32,086 nucleotides of DNA from Gammaproteobacteria bacterium. Lineage in GTDB: Bacteria; Pseudomonadota; Gammaproteobacteria; Pseudomonadales; Azotimanducaceae. Below the pieces are notes generated by a model. It was not told the DNA's origin. It saw only the letters and a list, made by a program, of their open reading frames with translations, and ran no database searches. The stretch spans positions 1 through 32,086 of the forward strand of contig VYDB01000119.1 of NCBI GenBank assembly GCA_009843635.1, given 5' to 3'. A program made the translations under genes and the position numbers. Position 1 is the stretch's first letter. Each line of letters opens with the position of its first letter. This document shows, one piece after another, positions 15,019 through 22,545 of the stretch.

Positions 15019-15042
15019 AAATTAGTATATAGGCACTAAAAA
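15019..15042. promoter_or_regulatory. Candidate operator 1 (TTAGT-N8-ACTAA)
   Basis: An imperfect dyad sharing TTAGT-N8-ACTAA (15022-15039) with operator 2. It sits just upstream of the -35 box of the sigma-factor promoter. Its centre is 62 bp from the centre of operator 2, close to six helical turns, so both would face the same side of the DNA. Confidence 0.5.
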
Positions 15043-15045
15043 CTA

Positions 15046-15074
15046 TTGATTCGCACTCCAAGCCTCTATACCAT
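15046..15074 (+). promoter_or_regulatory. Candidate promoter of the sigma-factor gene
   Basis: TTGATT (15046-15051) and TACCAT (15069-15074) are separated by exactly 17 bp in an AT-rich intergenic region, each matching 4 of 6 sigma-70 consensus positions. The predicted start of transcription (~15081) falls in operator 2, so a bound repressor would block initiation. Confidence 0.45.
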
Positions 15075-15080
15075 CCATAA

Positions 15081-15104
15081 AAATTAGTATTTAGATACTA
15101 ATTT
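15081..15104. promoter_or_regulatory. Candidate operator 2, perfect 10-bp inverted repeat
   Basis: AAATTAGTAT-TTAG-ATACTAATTT is a perfect inverted repeat of 10-bp arms with a 4-bp centre. It lies between the -10 box and the ribosome-binding site (GGGGG at 15111-15115) of the sigma gene. Symmetry and the second copy upstream point to a dimeric repressor; the TetR protein at 20.6-21.3 kb or an outside regulator are candidates. Confidence 0.6.
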
Positions 15105-15121
15105 CTAGAAGGGGGTAGCCT

Positions 15122-15673
15122 ATGGCAATCGGTGAAGGGGACGTTGGCACTCTTTTTGAATCCGAACACGATAGTTTAGTGCGAAAAATGCAACGGATCG
15201 TTAAGGACAGGTTCGACGCCGAAGACGTTGCGCAACTGGCCTACATAAAGCTAATTGAGAAGATAAGAAGCGGATACGAGATTGAGCACGGCCGCGCGTT
15301 CCTCTTTCGCGTTGCAACCAATCTCGCAATCGATCACTACCGCAAGTCAAAGATCGAAAGCGCACGGCTTGCTTCCTATAGTTTTGCCACACTGGACCCT
15401 GATCAAAGCCAGACCGAGCTTGATCAAGAAATCGAAGCCGTCACATCGACTGATCCGCGAATCGAAGCTTGTCTGGATGCCACCCAACGAGTAGCTGATG
15501 TTCAGGCATCACTTACTTCCCTCACTCCAAAGTGCCGACGGGTGTTCCAGGTCCACAAGTTTGGTGAACTGAGCTACAAACAGACTGCCGAGACTTTGGG
15601 TATCAGCGTCAGCATGGTAGAAAAATACATGTCTCAAGCGTTGACCCACGTTCGCCAAGCGACTTCCGTTTAG
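15122..15673 (+). CDS. FecI-like ECF sigma factor
   Basis: A 183-residue RNA polymerase sigma factor of the extracytoplasmic-function type. Region 2 spans about residues 12-80 (DRFDAEDVAQLAYIKLIEKI, then FLFRVATNLAIDHYRK), and region 4 about 125-180 (SLTPKCRRVFQVHKF, ELSYKQTAETLGISVSMVEK), the latter closely resembling FecI-type iron-uptake sigma factors. The ATG at 15122 follows a strong AAGGGGG. FecI-type factors usually neighbour a FecR anti-sigma gene and a TonB receptor. No FecR-like gene is seen here; the nearest TonB receptors are 3 kb left and 7.5 kb right. It is controlled by an apparent dual-operator promoter, so transcriptional rather than anti-sigma control may be in play. Its stop is 3 bp from the convergent gene. 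Confidence 0.9.
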   Translation: MAIGEGDVGTLFESEHDSLVRKMQRIVKDRFDAEDVAQLAYIKLIEKIRSGYEIEHGRAFLFRVATNLAIDHYRKSKIESARLASYSFATLDPDQSQTELDQEIEAVTSTDPRIEACLDATQRVADVQASLTSLTPKCRRVFQVHKFGELSYKQTAETLGISVSMVEKYMSQALTHVRQATSV

Positions 15674-15676
15674 TCC

Positions 15677-16228
15677 TTAAGCCGCATTATCGATTCTGTT
15701 GTCCCGAAGCCTGCAGAATCGGTCCAAATGGAATTCCGTGCCACCAAATTTCTGCGCGAGCACGACAATGCGCTTTAGGTGGTGACCCACTTCGCACTCG
15801 TCAGTTGTTGCAATAGCACCATGAAGCTGAAAAGCAGAGTGGGCAATTTCCCGGGCACTTCTATCACAACGCACCTTTAAGGCTGCCAAGTACTCCGAAG
15901 CCATCGGGTTCCCATCTCTTAAGTGAATAGCCGCCGCGTAGAGTAATGATGTCGCTAGTTCGAACGCGACATGCATGTCAGCCATTGTGTGTTGCAGCAC
16001 CTGAAAATCACTCAGCGCGCTGCCGAACTGACGTCGCTGCCCTGTGTAGGCAATGGTCAGTTCATTCAGCCGGCGCATCATGCCTACCTGTTCTGAACAA
16101 GCAGCTAGAATAGCCATGTCGGTCACCTGTTCCAGAATCGAAGTGCTTTCCGACTGCGTCAACAATGCATCAGCGCCCACGAGCACCTGGTTGGCAGAAA
16201 CCTCTGCAGCGTTAGGAGTCTCGTCAAA
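15677..16228 (-). pseudogene. Acyl-CoA dehydrogenase, C-terminal fragment of a broken gene
   Basis: This frame is open from 16228 to its stop at 15677 and encodes the C-terminal helical half of an acyl-CoA dehydrogenase: FDETPNAAEVSANQVLVG, AYTGQRRQFGSALSDFQVLQ, LHGAIATTDECEVGHHLKR, KFGGTEFHLDRFCRLRD. A possible internal start is GTG at 16186. It continues the fragment at 16234-16905, but TAG, TAA and TGA close all three minus-strand frames within 16224-16236, so simple frameshifting cannot join them. Together they would give about 400 residues, the normal size. The C-terminal part resembles non-catalytic or atypical subunits of heteromeric acyl-CoA dehydrogenases. It may be a decayed gene, or two polypeptides could still fold together. 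Confidence 0.72.
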
Positions 16229-16233
16229 TTAAA

Positions 16234-16905
16234 CTATCCAACAACCCGCCCAATGCCTTGCAAATGCTGGCTTCCGTCACATGAAACGGACAATTTATTT
16301 TGGCGAGAGTCCTTACTGCCATCGAACGTGCGATAATTGTAAAGATCCAACGCATCGCGATCGACCAGAAAAAGGCCCAGACGCTCGCCATCGATCATGG
16401 CAGATAGCACAATCTTATCTGCGGCAGCAGCATTGTAGACAACACTCTTTGAACCCTGGATCTTGTATCCGCCTTCACAAGTCTCAGCTTGCGTGGAAAC
16501 AGCGTCTAGACTGTATGACGAGCCGCGTTCCTCGTGAGCAAGAGCAATATGAACAGAACCGGATATTATGCGCTCAACCAAGCCTTTGAATCGGTCATCG
16601 TGCAAGACATCCAACACCTGCGCCCCAAGTGCCAAAGACTCGAGAAATGGCTCGGTCACTCTGTAGTATCCGAGCTGTTCAAACAATATCAAGGTATCTA
16701 TGGGATCACCCGAGTAGCCGCCAAATTCCACACTAAATGGTATTGAGAGGTAGCCCAGCTCTGACACTTCGTTCCAGATGGCCGTATCGAATCCATCACG
16801 ACTACTTCTCGACTCTGCCCGATCGGAGAACTGGTAACTGCCGCGCAAGTACTTCTCAATGCTCGTACGAAGGACAATTTGGTATTCAGAAAACTCAAAG
16901 TTCAT
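16234..16905 (-). pseudogene. Acyl-CoA dehydrogenase, N-terminal fragment of a broken gene
   Basis: A 223-residue frame with the N-terminal helical and beta-barrel parts of an acyl-CoA dehydrogenase: EVSELGYLSIPFSVEFGGYS, FEQLGYYRVTEPFLES, IALAHEERGSS, YKIQGSKSVVYNAAAADKIV. It starts with ATG at 16905, 9 bp after the stop of the intact acyl-CoA dehydrogenase gene. Its last ~25 residues before the TAG at 16236-16234 do not look like the family, suggesting an insertion or scrambled junction. The original gene probably formed a two-subunit complex with its neighbour, as in steroid-side-chain degradation systems; that is inference from adjacency. Confidence 0.72.
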
Positions 16906-16914
16906 CAGCTATGC

Positions 16915-18117
16915 CTAGTTCCTGAGAATGGCTTTGGCGATGATGTTTCTCTGGATTTGTGCTGACCCTCCGTAGATCGTGGCGGCACGATTGTTCAGGT
17001 AGTAGTTCGGAATCGTAAGCGAAGCCTCATCACCAACATGTTCACCCACATAGCTTGGATCTAGCACGTGGTTCTGAGATACCGAAAATCCAGTGCCGAT
17101 AGCCTGCAGCGCTAGTTCGTCTACCCGTTGCCCCAGCTCCGTCCCGGCAAGCTTGACTAGTGATGAAAGCACACCAGGGTTGTCACCGACTCTAAGGGTT
17201 GCACTCATCCTGTTCTCGGTCTGCTGCAAGGCTAGTGAATCTATTTCCAATAGACCCAAACTAGAGCGAAATTTCGGTTCCTCGATGTATGAGCACCCAG
17301 AATGGTGTCGATATAGATGAGCGTTTCTTCGAACGACTTTCAGGCGCCTGTTAATGATCGAATACTGGCTGATCAGTCCCCGCTCAAATTCCAAGAGAAA
17401 CCTTGCTATTTCCCACCCTTGGTTTTCTTCTCCCACTAAGTTGGTTGCTGGAATTCGAACGTTGTCAAAGAACACCTGGCACTGTTCAATCTCTCCGTCC
17501 AACCCCAAGATTTCCTTCCGGGTAACGCCAGGAGTATCAAGATCAACAAGAACAAAGCTGATCCCAGCCTGCGGCCTACCTTCCGCGGACGTTCTCACGA
17601 GGCAGAAGATCTTGTTGGAGCGATGAGCGTAGCTCGTCCAGATCTTGGTACCATCTATGACGTACTCATCACCTTGCTTGACCGCTCTTGTTCGCAATGA
17701 AGCCAAGTCCGAACCCGAGTTGGGTTCGGAAAAACCTTGAGCCCAGACATCCTGCCCATCCAATATTCTAGGCAGTAACTTTTTTTGCCCCTCGCTTCCG
17801 TACTTCATTAAAACCGGACCGAGCAACAGTATTCCTGACATCTGCAGAGTCGGTGCACCCGACTCAACTAGTATCTCCTTGAAGATCATTCGCTGGGTGT
17901 AGCTCCACCCTGGCCCCCCGTATTCCTCCGGCCAATCAGGAGCAGCCCATCCTTGAGCGTTGAGAACTTTCTGCCATGCCATCGATGCATCAAAGTCCGA
18001 GAAGATGCTCGTAGTTAGCTCTCCAGCCCGACGCAGCTTAGCTGATAGGTTCTCGTTTACAAACTGACGGACTTGGTCAGCAAACAGGAGGTCCTCCGGG
18101 GGTACGTCTAAATCCAC
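16915..18117 (-). CDS. Acyl-CoA dehydrogenase
   Basis: FAD-dependent alpha,beta-dehydrogenation of an acyl-CoA. The start is taken as GTG at 18117, with GGAG 9 nt upstream, giving 400 residues, the family norm. The frame is open to a TTG at 18279, but that extension has no family likeness. Motifs seen: WAAPDWPEEYGGPGWS, WAQGFSEPNSGSDLASLRTR (FAD/substrate loop), IDGTKIWTSYAH, DNVRIPATNLVGEENQGW, and the C-terminal NNRAATIYGGSAQIQRNIIA. The glutamate in LEFERG sits where isovaleryl-CoA-type enzymes keep the catalytic base; the YEGT position used by medium-chain enzymes is YGGS here. It is co-directional with the broken homologue and divergent from the acyl-CoA ligase gene. Confidence 0.92.
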   Translation of the reverse strand: MDLDVPPEDLLFADQVRQFVNENLSAKLRRAGELTTSIFSDFDASMAWQKVLNAQGWAAPDWPEEYGGPGWSYTQRMIFKEILVESGAPTLQMSGILLLGPVLMKYGSEGQKKLLPRILDGQDVWAQGFSEPNSGSDLASLRTRAVKQGDEYVIDGTKIWTSYAHRSNKIFCLVRTSAEGRPQAGISFVLVDLDTPGVTRKEILGLDGEIEQCQVFFDNVRIPATNLVGEENQGWEIARFLLEFERGLISQYSIINRRLKVVRRNAHLYRHHSGCSYIEEPKFRSSLGLLEIDSLALQQTENRMSATLRVGDNPGVLSSLVKLAGTELGQRVDELALQAIGTGFSVSQNHVLDPSYVGEHVGDEASLTIPNYYLNNRAATIYGGSAQIQRNIIAKAILRN

Positions 18118-18476
18118 TTGACTATGCTCCAAAACGGAATAGCTTAATCCACAAGGTTGTAGACGAATCTTCCTGCCTTTCACCCTAGTACCGGGCTTGT
18201 TCACTTGATCTGGGGAGAACGCTAAACTGATTCGTCTACGGTATAGATGAACACCAATCCTGTCCGGGCAAAGTTCCAAACAGCGGAAGTCCTCCTTTGC
18301 ATTGCAATGGATTATTGATGAAACCGGGTGTCTCCAACTTGAACGCGAACCCGGGGAATGGCCTCCATTTGGTAATTTCGTCGCCGAGGGGGTTGGATTT
18401 CAGCCGGAGTGGGGGGTGTTTTCGCAGATCATGAATTGCCTACTCGGCTTGCTGATTCCGGAACGAGGAAGAGATC
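18118..18476. other. Divergent intergenic region
   Basis: Lies between the start of the acyl-CoA dehydrogenase and the acyl-CoA ligase. The minus-strand frame stays open to 18279, but without homology. A 10-bp palindrome CATTGCAATG lies at 18300-18309, a possible operator. A small plus-strand frame at 18302-18508 overlaps the ligase start and shows nothing recognisable. I see no confident -35/-10 pair; promoters for both flanking genes must lie here. Confidence 0.5.
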
Positions 18477-20075
18477 ATGAACCTATCCACCTCCCACACA
18501 ACAGCTGACCCGGCCGCCGAAGTGGAGAACGTTACCGTGGGTGCGCTGCTACGAAGGGTCGCGGAACAGACTCCCGAACAAGTCGCAGTTGTCGAGTGCC
18601 GCGTGGGCAAAACCACAGAACGAACGCTCAACTATCAGCAGTTGCTGGAATCCGCGGAGGCAATTGGGAGGTGGGCGCTTCTGTCACATGAACCGGGTGA
18701 CCACATTGGAATCTGGGCACCCAACTCTCTTGATTGGTACCTCTTGCAGCTAGGTTTTAGCCTGGCGGGCATAACTCTAGTGACCGTCAATCCAGCTTTT
18801 TTGAAGGAAGAAGCCGATTACGTACTTAACCACTCTGGCTGTAAAACCGTGATCACCGTTCCCGACTATCGGGGTGCTGCGCTCACTGAAATCGCTCAAG
18901 ATATTGCGAACAACTCGGCCACCCTCGCGAACGTTCTAGATTTGAACGAAGTTCCTTCCCTAGTCAAAAAGGCCGACACACAAGCCATTGCGCTGCCAGA
19001 TGTCAGCCCAGACTCACCCTGCATGATTCAGTACACATCGGGCACAACGGGTACTCCGAAAGGAGCAACCCTGGGACACGCGGCGGTAGTAAATTACGCA
19101 AAGTTTGCGGAACTCGGACTGGAACTACCCAAAGGATCCAAGTGGGTCAATTTCATGCCCATGTTCCACACCGGGGGCTGCATCTACATGGCCTTAGGTT
19201 GTCTGTGGAACAAGGGGGTCCATCTACTGGTGGACTCTTTCGACGCAGAGTACACGCTACAGTTGATAGAAGAGCATCGCGCTCACTTCCTCTGGTGTGT
19301 GCCAACCATGTACTTCACTATGTTCGAACATCCGAACTTTGAAAAGTATGACAAGTCTTCCCTAGTTGTCGTCGCTTCGGGTGCCACGACAGTGCCTCCT
19401 GAACTCGTCACTCGCCTTGAAACTCATTTTACCGGCGAATTCATCATGCTATTCGGGCAAACCGAGTGCGGGATGATATGTCAGACTACGCGAGGCGACA
19501 CACTTGAGCACAAGTCTCGTACCGTAGGTAGGGCCATGCCTCATACCGAGCTGAAAATCGCCAGTGTCGAAACAGGAGATCCGCTGCCAGTAGGTGAGGT
19601 TGGGGAAATATGCGTGCGTAGCCCATCGGTCATGCTCGGTTATCATCAAAGGCCAGAAGCGACGGACGCTGCGATCGATCAAGATGGTTGGCTGCACACA
19701 GGCGACCTAGGCGTCATGGCAGCCGACGGGTACTGCGCGATCACAGGACGCATCAAGGACATGATCATCCGGGGCGGCGAGAACATATTCCCACGCGAGA
19801 TCGAGGACGTACTCATAGAGCATCCAGATGTGCTTGATATCTCCGTGTTCGGGATTCCCGACAAAAGATGGGGTGAACAAGTTGCAGCCGCCGTCCGCGT
19901 GGCCCCTGGAGCAACTAGCACGGATCAGGAGCTCGCTGATTATCTGCGCGACAAACTAGCGCGTCACAAGATTCCTCGCGCCTGGATGAGAATGGATGCG
20001 TTTCCGGTCACCGCCTCTGGAAAAGTAAAGAAGTTTGAACTCAGGGATCAATACGTCAGAAACAACGTCACTTAA
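18477..20075 (+). CDS. Acyl-CoA synthetase (AMP-forming, FadD-like)
   Basis: A 532-residue member of the ANL superfamily that activates a carboxylic acid to its CoA thioester with ATP. The phosphate-binding loop YTSGTTGTPKG is at 186-196. Further motifs are LFGQTECGM, MLGYHQRPEATD, DGWLHTGDLG, RIKDMIIRGGENIFPREIE and the C-terminal SGKVKKFEL with the likely catalytic lysine K516. ATG at 18477 follows GAGGAAGAG. It is the entry step for the acyl-CoA dehydrogenases and mutase of the island. Chain length or ring type of the substrate cannot be told; medium/long-chain or cyclic acids are all possible. Its stop is 1 bp from the convergent cupin gene, with no room for a dedicated terminator. Confidence 0.94.
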   Translation: MNLSTSHTTADPAAEVENVTVGALLRRVAEQTPEQVAVVECRVGKTTERTLNYQQLLESAEAIGRWALLSHEPGDHIGIWAPNSLDWYLLQLGFSLAGITLVTVNPAFLKEEADYVLNHSGCKTVITVPDYRGAALTEIAQDIANNSATLANVLDLNEVPSLVKKADTQAIALPDVSPDSPCMIQYTSGTTGTPKGATLGHAAVVNYAKFAELGLELPKGSKWVNFMPMFHTGGCIYMALGCLWNKGVHLLVDSFDAEYTLQLIEEHRAHFLWCVPTMYFTMFEHPNFEKYDKSSLVVVASGATTVPPELVTRLETHFTGEFIMLFGQTECGMICQTTRGDTLEHKSRTVGRAMPHTELKIASVETGDPLPVGEVGEICVRSPSVMLGYHQRPEATDAAIDQDGWLHTGDLGVMAADGYCAITGRIKDMIIRGGENIFPREIEDVLIEHPDVLDISVFGIPDKRWGEQVAAAVRVAPGATSTDQELADYLRDKLARHKIPRAWMRMDAFPVTASGKVKKFELRDQYVRNNVT

Positions 20076-20076
20076 A

Positions 20077-20571
20077 TTACGACGTCGGGACAATCAAATC
20101 CATCGGATCAATTTTGGCGGCTTCCTCTGGTGTGAGGCCTTCAAAGGCTTTCATGTACTTCATGCCGATGATGTAGCTACTACCGTCTTCTTCGAAGTTG
20201 TGTAGGAATCGGTCGTCCGTGGGCGTGCCTATGAAGATGGTTAGTAACTCCATACTGTGATCTTTCGTGACGGGCTGATGGACTTCGCCCGGATGTTCAT
20301 AGGCAATATCGCCCTGTTTAAAGACCTTGTCACCATACTGCCATTCACCGCTGACTGTGTAGGCCATCGCCACGCTGAAGTGATCATGGTTCTGGGTGAT
20401 CGTGTGCGGTCCCATCCGAAAATTGAGGACGCAGATGTTGTGCTCCTCATCGGCTTTCAGAATACGGAACTCAGCACCGTCCACCAGTCCCCAAGGAAGC
20501 CAAGGTACTTTACTGGACTCTATCCTGCCTACGTGCTCTGCTAGCAGCGAATTAGTCCCTACATCAGTCAT
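20077..20571 (-). CDS. Cupin-domain protein
   Basis: A 164-residue small beta-barrel of the cupin superfamily. Motif 1 appears as GPHTITQNHDHFSVAMAYTV, with metal-ligand histidines in HDHF, and motif 2 as GDIAYEHPGEVHQPV. It could be a metal-dependent dioxygenase or isomerase, or a ligand-binding protein; catalytic activity is not proven by the motifs. The ATG at 20571 gives a complete cupin. The frame is open to 20790, but that part lies over the regulator gene in another frame and is not cupin-like. It follows the TetR gene by 25 bp in the same direction, so the pair is probably one transcript. Confidence 0.82.
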   Translation of the reverse strand: MTDVGTNSLLAEHVGRIESSKVPWLPWGLVDGAEFRILKADEEHNICVLNFRMGPHTITQNHDHFSVAMAYTVSGEWQYGDKVFKQGDIAYEHPGEVHQPVTKDHSMELLTIFIGTPTDDRFLHNFEEDGSSYIIGMKYMKAFEGLTPEEAAKIDPMDLIVPTS

Positions 20572-20596
20572 TGCGTTTACCCGAATTCTCCGGTGT

Positions 20597-21337
20597 TTAG
20601 ATTGAAGACGCTTTCGACAGAGTGCCGCCCCACCCTCTGATGGACTGGGGATTCCTACGAATTCGATCAAAATTTTCAGTGCCTGTTTCGGTCTCGATGT
20701 GAAGTTGCGCTTGGCACTCTTTAACAAAGGCTTCATTAAAGTGATCCGCACACATTCCGAAAAGAAGGCTAAAGTTCTGAATAACGCCATGATAAATGGC
20801 TAAATCTTCGACCAGGTCACTTTCCTTCGCCCGATGGGTTTCGAAATACAGCCACGATTGCCATAGGTGCCACTGGTTAGCGGCAATAATCGCTGTTGAG
20901 TGTGGAGGTCGTGGGGGGATCATCGCATTCGCAGCTACCTCGTCGTCCAGTAGTTGTTGAAACTGGCCCACAGCCCAATCATGAAACTCGAAATACTGCG
21001 TATCAAGCTGGTCGTTTTTGTCTAGTATGTTCTGGAGTGAGCAAAAGAAGAAGCGATACTTCCAAAGGCTTCTTCCAATACCAATCTGAAACTGGGCAAC
21101 ATAAGACGCACTTAGTGGTCGTGGCTCGGTCGTACTCGGCGTAAGGGTCTCGCGCATCTCCGCCTCGATCATGGGGAAAATGCTTTGCAGGATCATGTCC
21201 TTCGATTTAAAGTGGTAGTTCAGATTCCCTGGGCTTATCCCCAATTCAGCTGCAATTCGATTGACCGGTACGTTTTGCACACCGTACCTATTAAAGAGCT
21301 CAATGCTCGCAGCGGTTATTTTATCTTTGGTTTTCAT
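20597..21337 (-). CDS. TetR-family transcriptional regulator
   Basis: A 246-residue regulator from the ATG at 21337; a TTG two codons upstream (21343) is the alternative. The N-terminal helix-turn-helix is clear (ITAASIELFNRYGVQNVPVN, RIAAELGISPGNLNYHFKSK). The C-terminal effector domain is divergent, as usual, and rich in aromatic residues (WKYRFFFCSLQN, NQWHLWQSWLYFETH), which suits a hydrophobic ligand such as an acyl-CoA or terpenoid. It is divergent from the EthD gene across 91 bp that contain a TTGGG-N11-CCCAA dyad (21362-21382). It probably represses itself, the cupin and perhaps other island genes. Confidence 0.9.
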   Translation of the reverse strand: MKTKDKITAASIELFNRYGVQNVPVNRIAAELGISPGNLNYHFKSKDMILQSIFPMIEAEMRETLTPSTTEPRPLSASYVAQFQIGIGRSLWKYRFFFCSLQNILDKNDQLDTQYFEFHDWAVGQFQQLLDDEVAANAMIPPRPPHSTAIIAANQWHLWQSWLYFETHRAKESDLVEDLAIYHGVIQNFSLLFGMCADHFNEAFVKECQAQLHIETETGTENFDRIRRNPQSIRGWGGTLSKASSI

Positions 21338-21361
21338 GCTCAAAAGTCAATTCTTTTTCCA

Positions 21362-21382
21362 TTGGGGGCTATCAATGCCCAA
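21362..21382. promoter_or_regulatory. Possible TetR operator
   Basis: A TTGGG-N11-CCCAA dyad centred midway between the divergent TetR and EthD genes. Location and length suit a TetR-type site, but arms are only 5 bp. Confidence 0.25.
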
Positions 21383-21428
21383 ATTCGTCATCCACTATGA
21401 AGTGAGCCATACACTAAGGTAGCACATC

Positions 21429-21737
21429 GTGATTCAGGTAACCGTTCTCTATCCTCGAGTTGAAGCCAAAACCTTTGATTTTGAATACTACAAAACCCAC
21501 CACATGGGCCTTGTGCGCAGGATTTTCGGTGAAGATGCATGGAACATCGAAGTCGAACGAGGCGTTGAAGGTGGAAGACCCGGGGCAAAGCCCTCGTTTG
21601 TCGCCATTTGTCGCCTGCAAACCCACGATATCGAAACCTGGCACAAACACATTCAACGTGAGCTTGAAGAGTTTGTCGGAGACATTCCAAACTTCACAGA
21701 GATGCAGCCGACTATTCTTTTCACTGAAATCGTTTAA
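21429..21737 (+). CDS. EthD-domain protein
   Basis: A 102-residue dimeric alpha+beta barrel-type protein: VTVLYPRVEAKTFDFEYYKT, HHMGLVRRIFG, FVAICRLQTHDIETWHKH. The EthD/ABM fold is found in small accessory proteins, monooxygenases and decarboxylases in ether, polyketide and aromatic catabolism. Start is GTG at 21429 with AAGG about 8 nt upstream. It is divergent from the TetR gene and convergent with the membrane-protein gene, 4 bp away. A precise reaction is not evident. Confidence 0.82.
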   Translation: MIQVTVLYPRVEAKTFDFEYYKTHHMGLVRRIFGEDAWNIEVERGVEGGRPGAKPSFVAICRLQTHDIETWHKHIQRELEEFVGDIPNFTEMQPTILFTEIV

Positions 21738-21741
21738 CCTC

Positions 21742-22545
21742 CTAGCCCTTTGCCGAATGAGCGCTCTCTGGCCAATGTTGGCGAGAGAGTACAACACTGC
21801 AGATCCAAATGACAGTAAAGCAACAAAGAACTGCGGCAATTCCCGAAAGCTGCAGCAAGACACCGGAGCCACTGATGGGTGAGTTCATTACGAGGAACAT
21901 AGGCCAACCACTTCCCAAATGACCCATCACCGCACCAATCGGTGCAAGTGGGATAACCACAAGCTTCGTCGTTCCCTTCAAGTTTGGAAGCAGGAGTGCG
22001 ATCAGCGTAATCCCCACCAAGGCTGCGGTTGTATTCAAGAACGGCCACGTGAATGGTGCTAGAAATGCAAATGGCCACAGGGGCTGAGGTTCATAGTAAA
22101 CCCAGAGGCCAGAGACAACCGGATATATCTCAAATAGGATATAGATCGCAACGGATGCCAAGCTGTAAGCCCAAACATATCGCGTACTAACGCTCCCGCC
22201 TTCCAATTTCGGCAGGAAAATGAGGTAAGTCACGCCAAACGCAATGACGTAGGCGAAAAGCATGTGTAGCGGTAGAATTCTATCAACTGCGGAGAAGACC
22301 ACGGTTGCTCCAACAGGTGGATGAATCAGGTGGCCGAGATATCCGATGATGGGTTCTAGAAAACTAGCCGCCGCCGCACCGACCATCAGATATACCGGCA
22401 GAAGTGAACGCGTTTTGTAGGCCATGCGGAATCCATAAAGGAGCACAACAGCAGCAATTGCTCCAAACAGCCAGATCGCAAACTCTTGAACTTCCATCGG
22501 CATCTCTGCCAAAGGGGTCGGAGGGATGTGACTATTCGATTCCAT
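21742..22545 (-). CDS. Unknown multi-pass membrane protein
   Basis: Not recognised. A 267-residue protein with about 7-8 hydrophobic helices. Notable segments are SFLEPIIGYLGHLIHPPVGA, FEIYPVVSGLWVYYEPQPLW and GHLGSGWPMFLVMNS; Glu, His and Trp in or near membrane segments could bind a metal, heme or a lipid. ATG at 22545 with AAGGCG 8 nt upstream. It stands alone between convergent EthD and a long divergent intergenic region before the second TonB receptor. A transporter, membrane oxidoreductase or lipid-modifying role are all possible; size and topology loosely resemble the other unknown membrane protein (13797-14507), but no sequence identity is obvious. Confidence 0.75.
   Translation of the reverse strand: MESNSHIPPTPLAEMPMEVQEFAIWLFGAIAAVVLLYGFRMAYKTRSLLPVYLMVGAAAASFLEPIIGYLGHLIHPPVGATVVFSAVDRILPLHMLFAYVIAFGVTYLIFLPKLEGGSVSTRYVWAYSLASVAIYILFEIYPVVSGLWVYYEPQPLWPFAFLAPFTWPFLNTTAALVGITLIALLLPNLKGTTKLVVIPLAPIGAVMGHLGSGWPMFLVMNSPISGSGVLLQLSGIAAVLCCFTVIWICSVVLSRQHWPESAHSAKG

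Noticed and set aside
18302-18508. Small plus-strand gene before the acyl-CoA ligase
   Set aside because: Overlaps the ligase start in a different frame and has no recognisable sequence or convincing ribosome site.
20572-20790. N-terminal extension of the cupin protein by 73 residues
   Set aside because: It overlaps the TetR gene in another frame, is not cupin-like, and the ATG at 20571 already gives a full domain.
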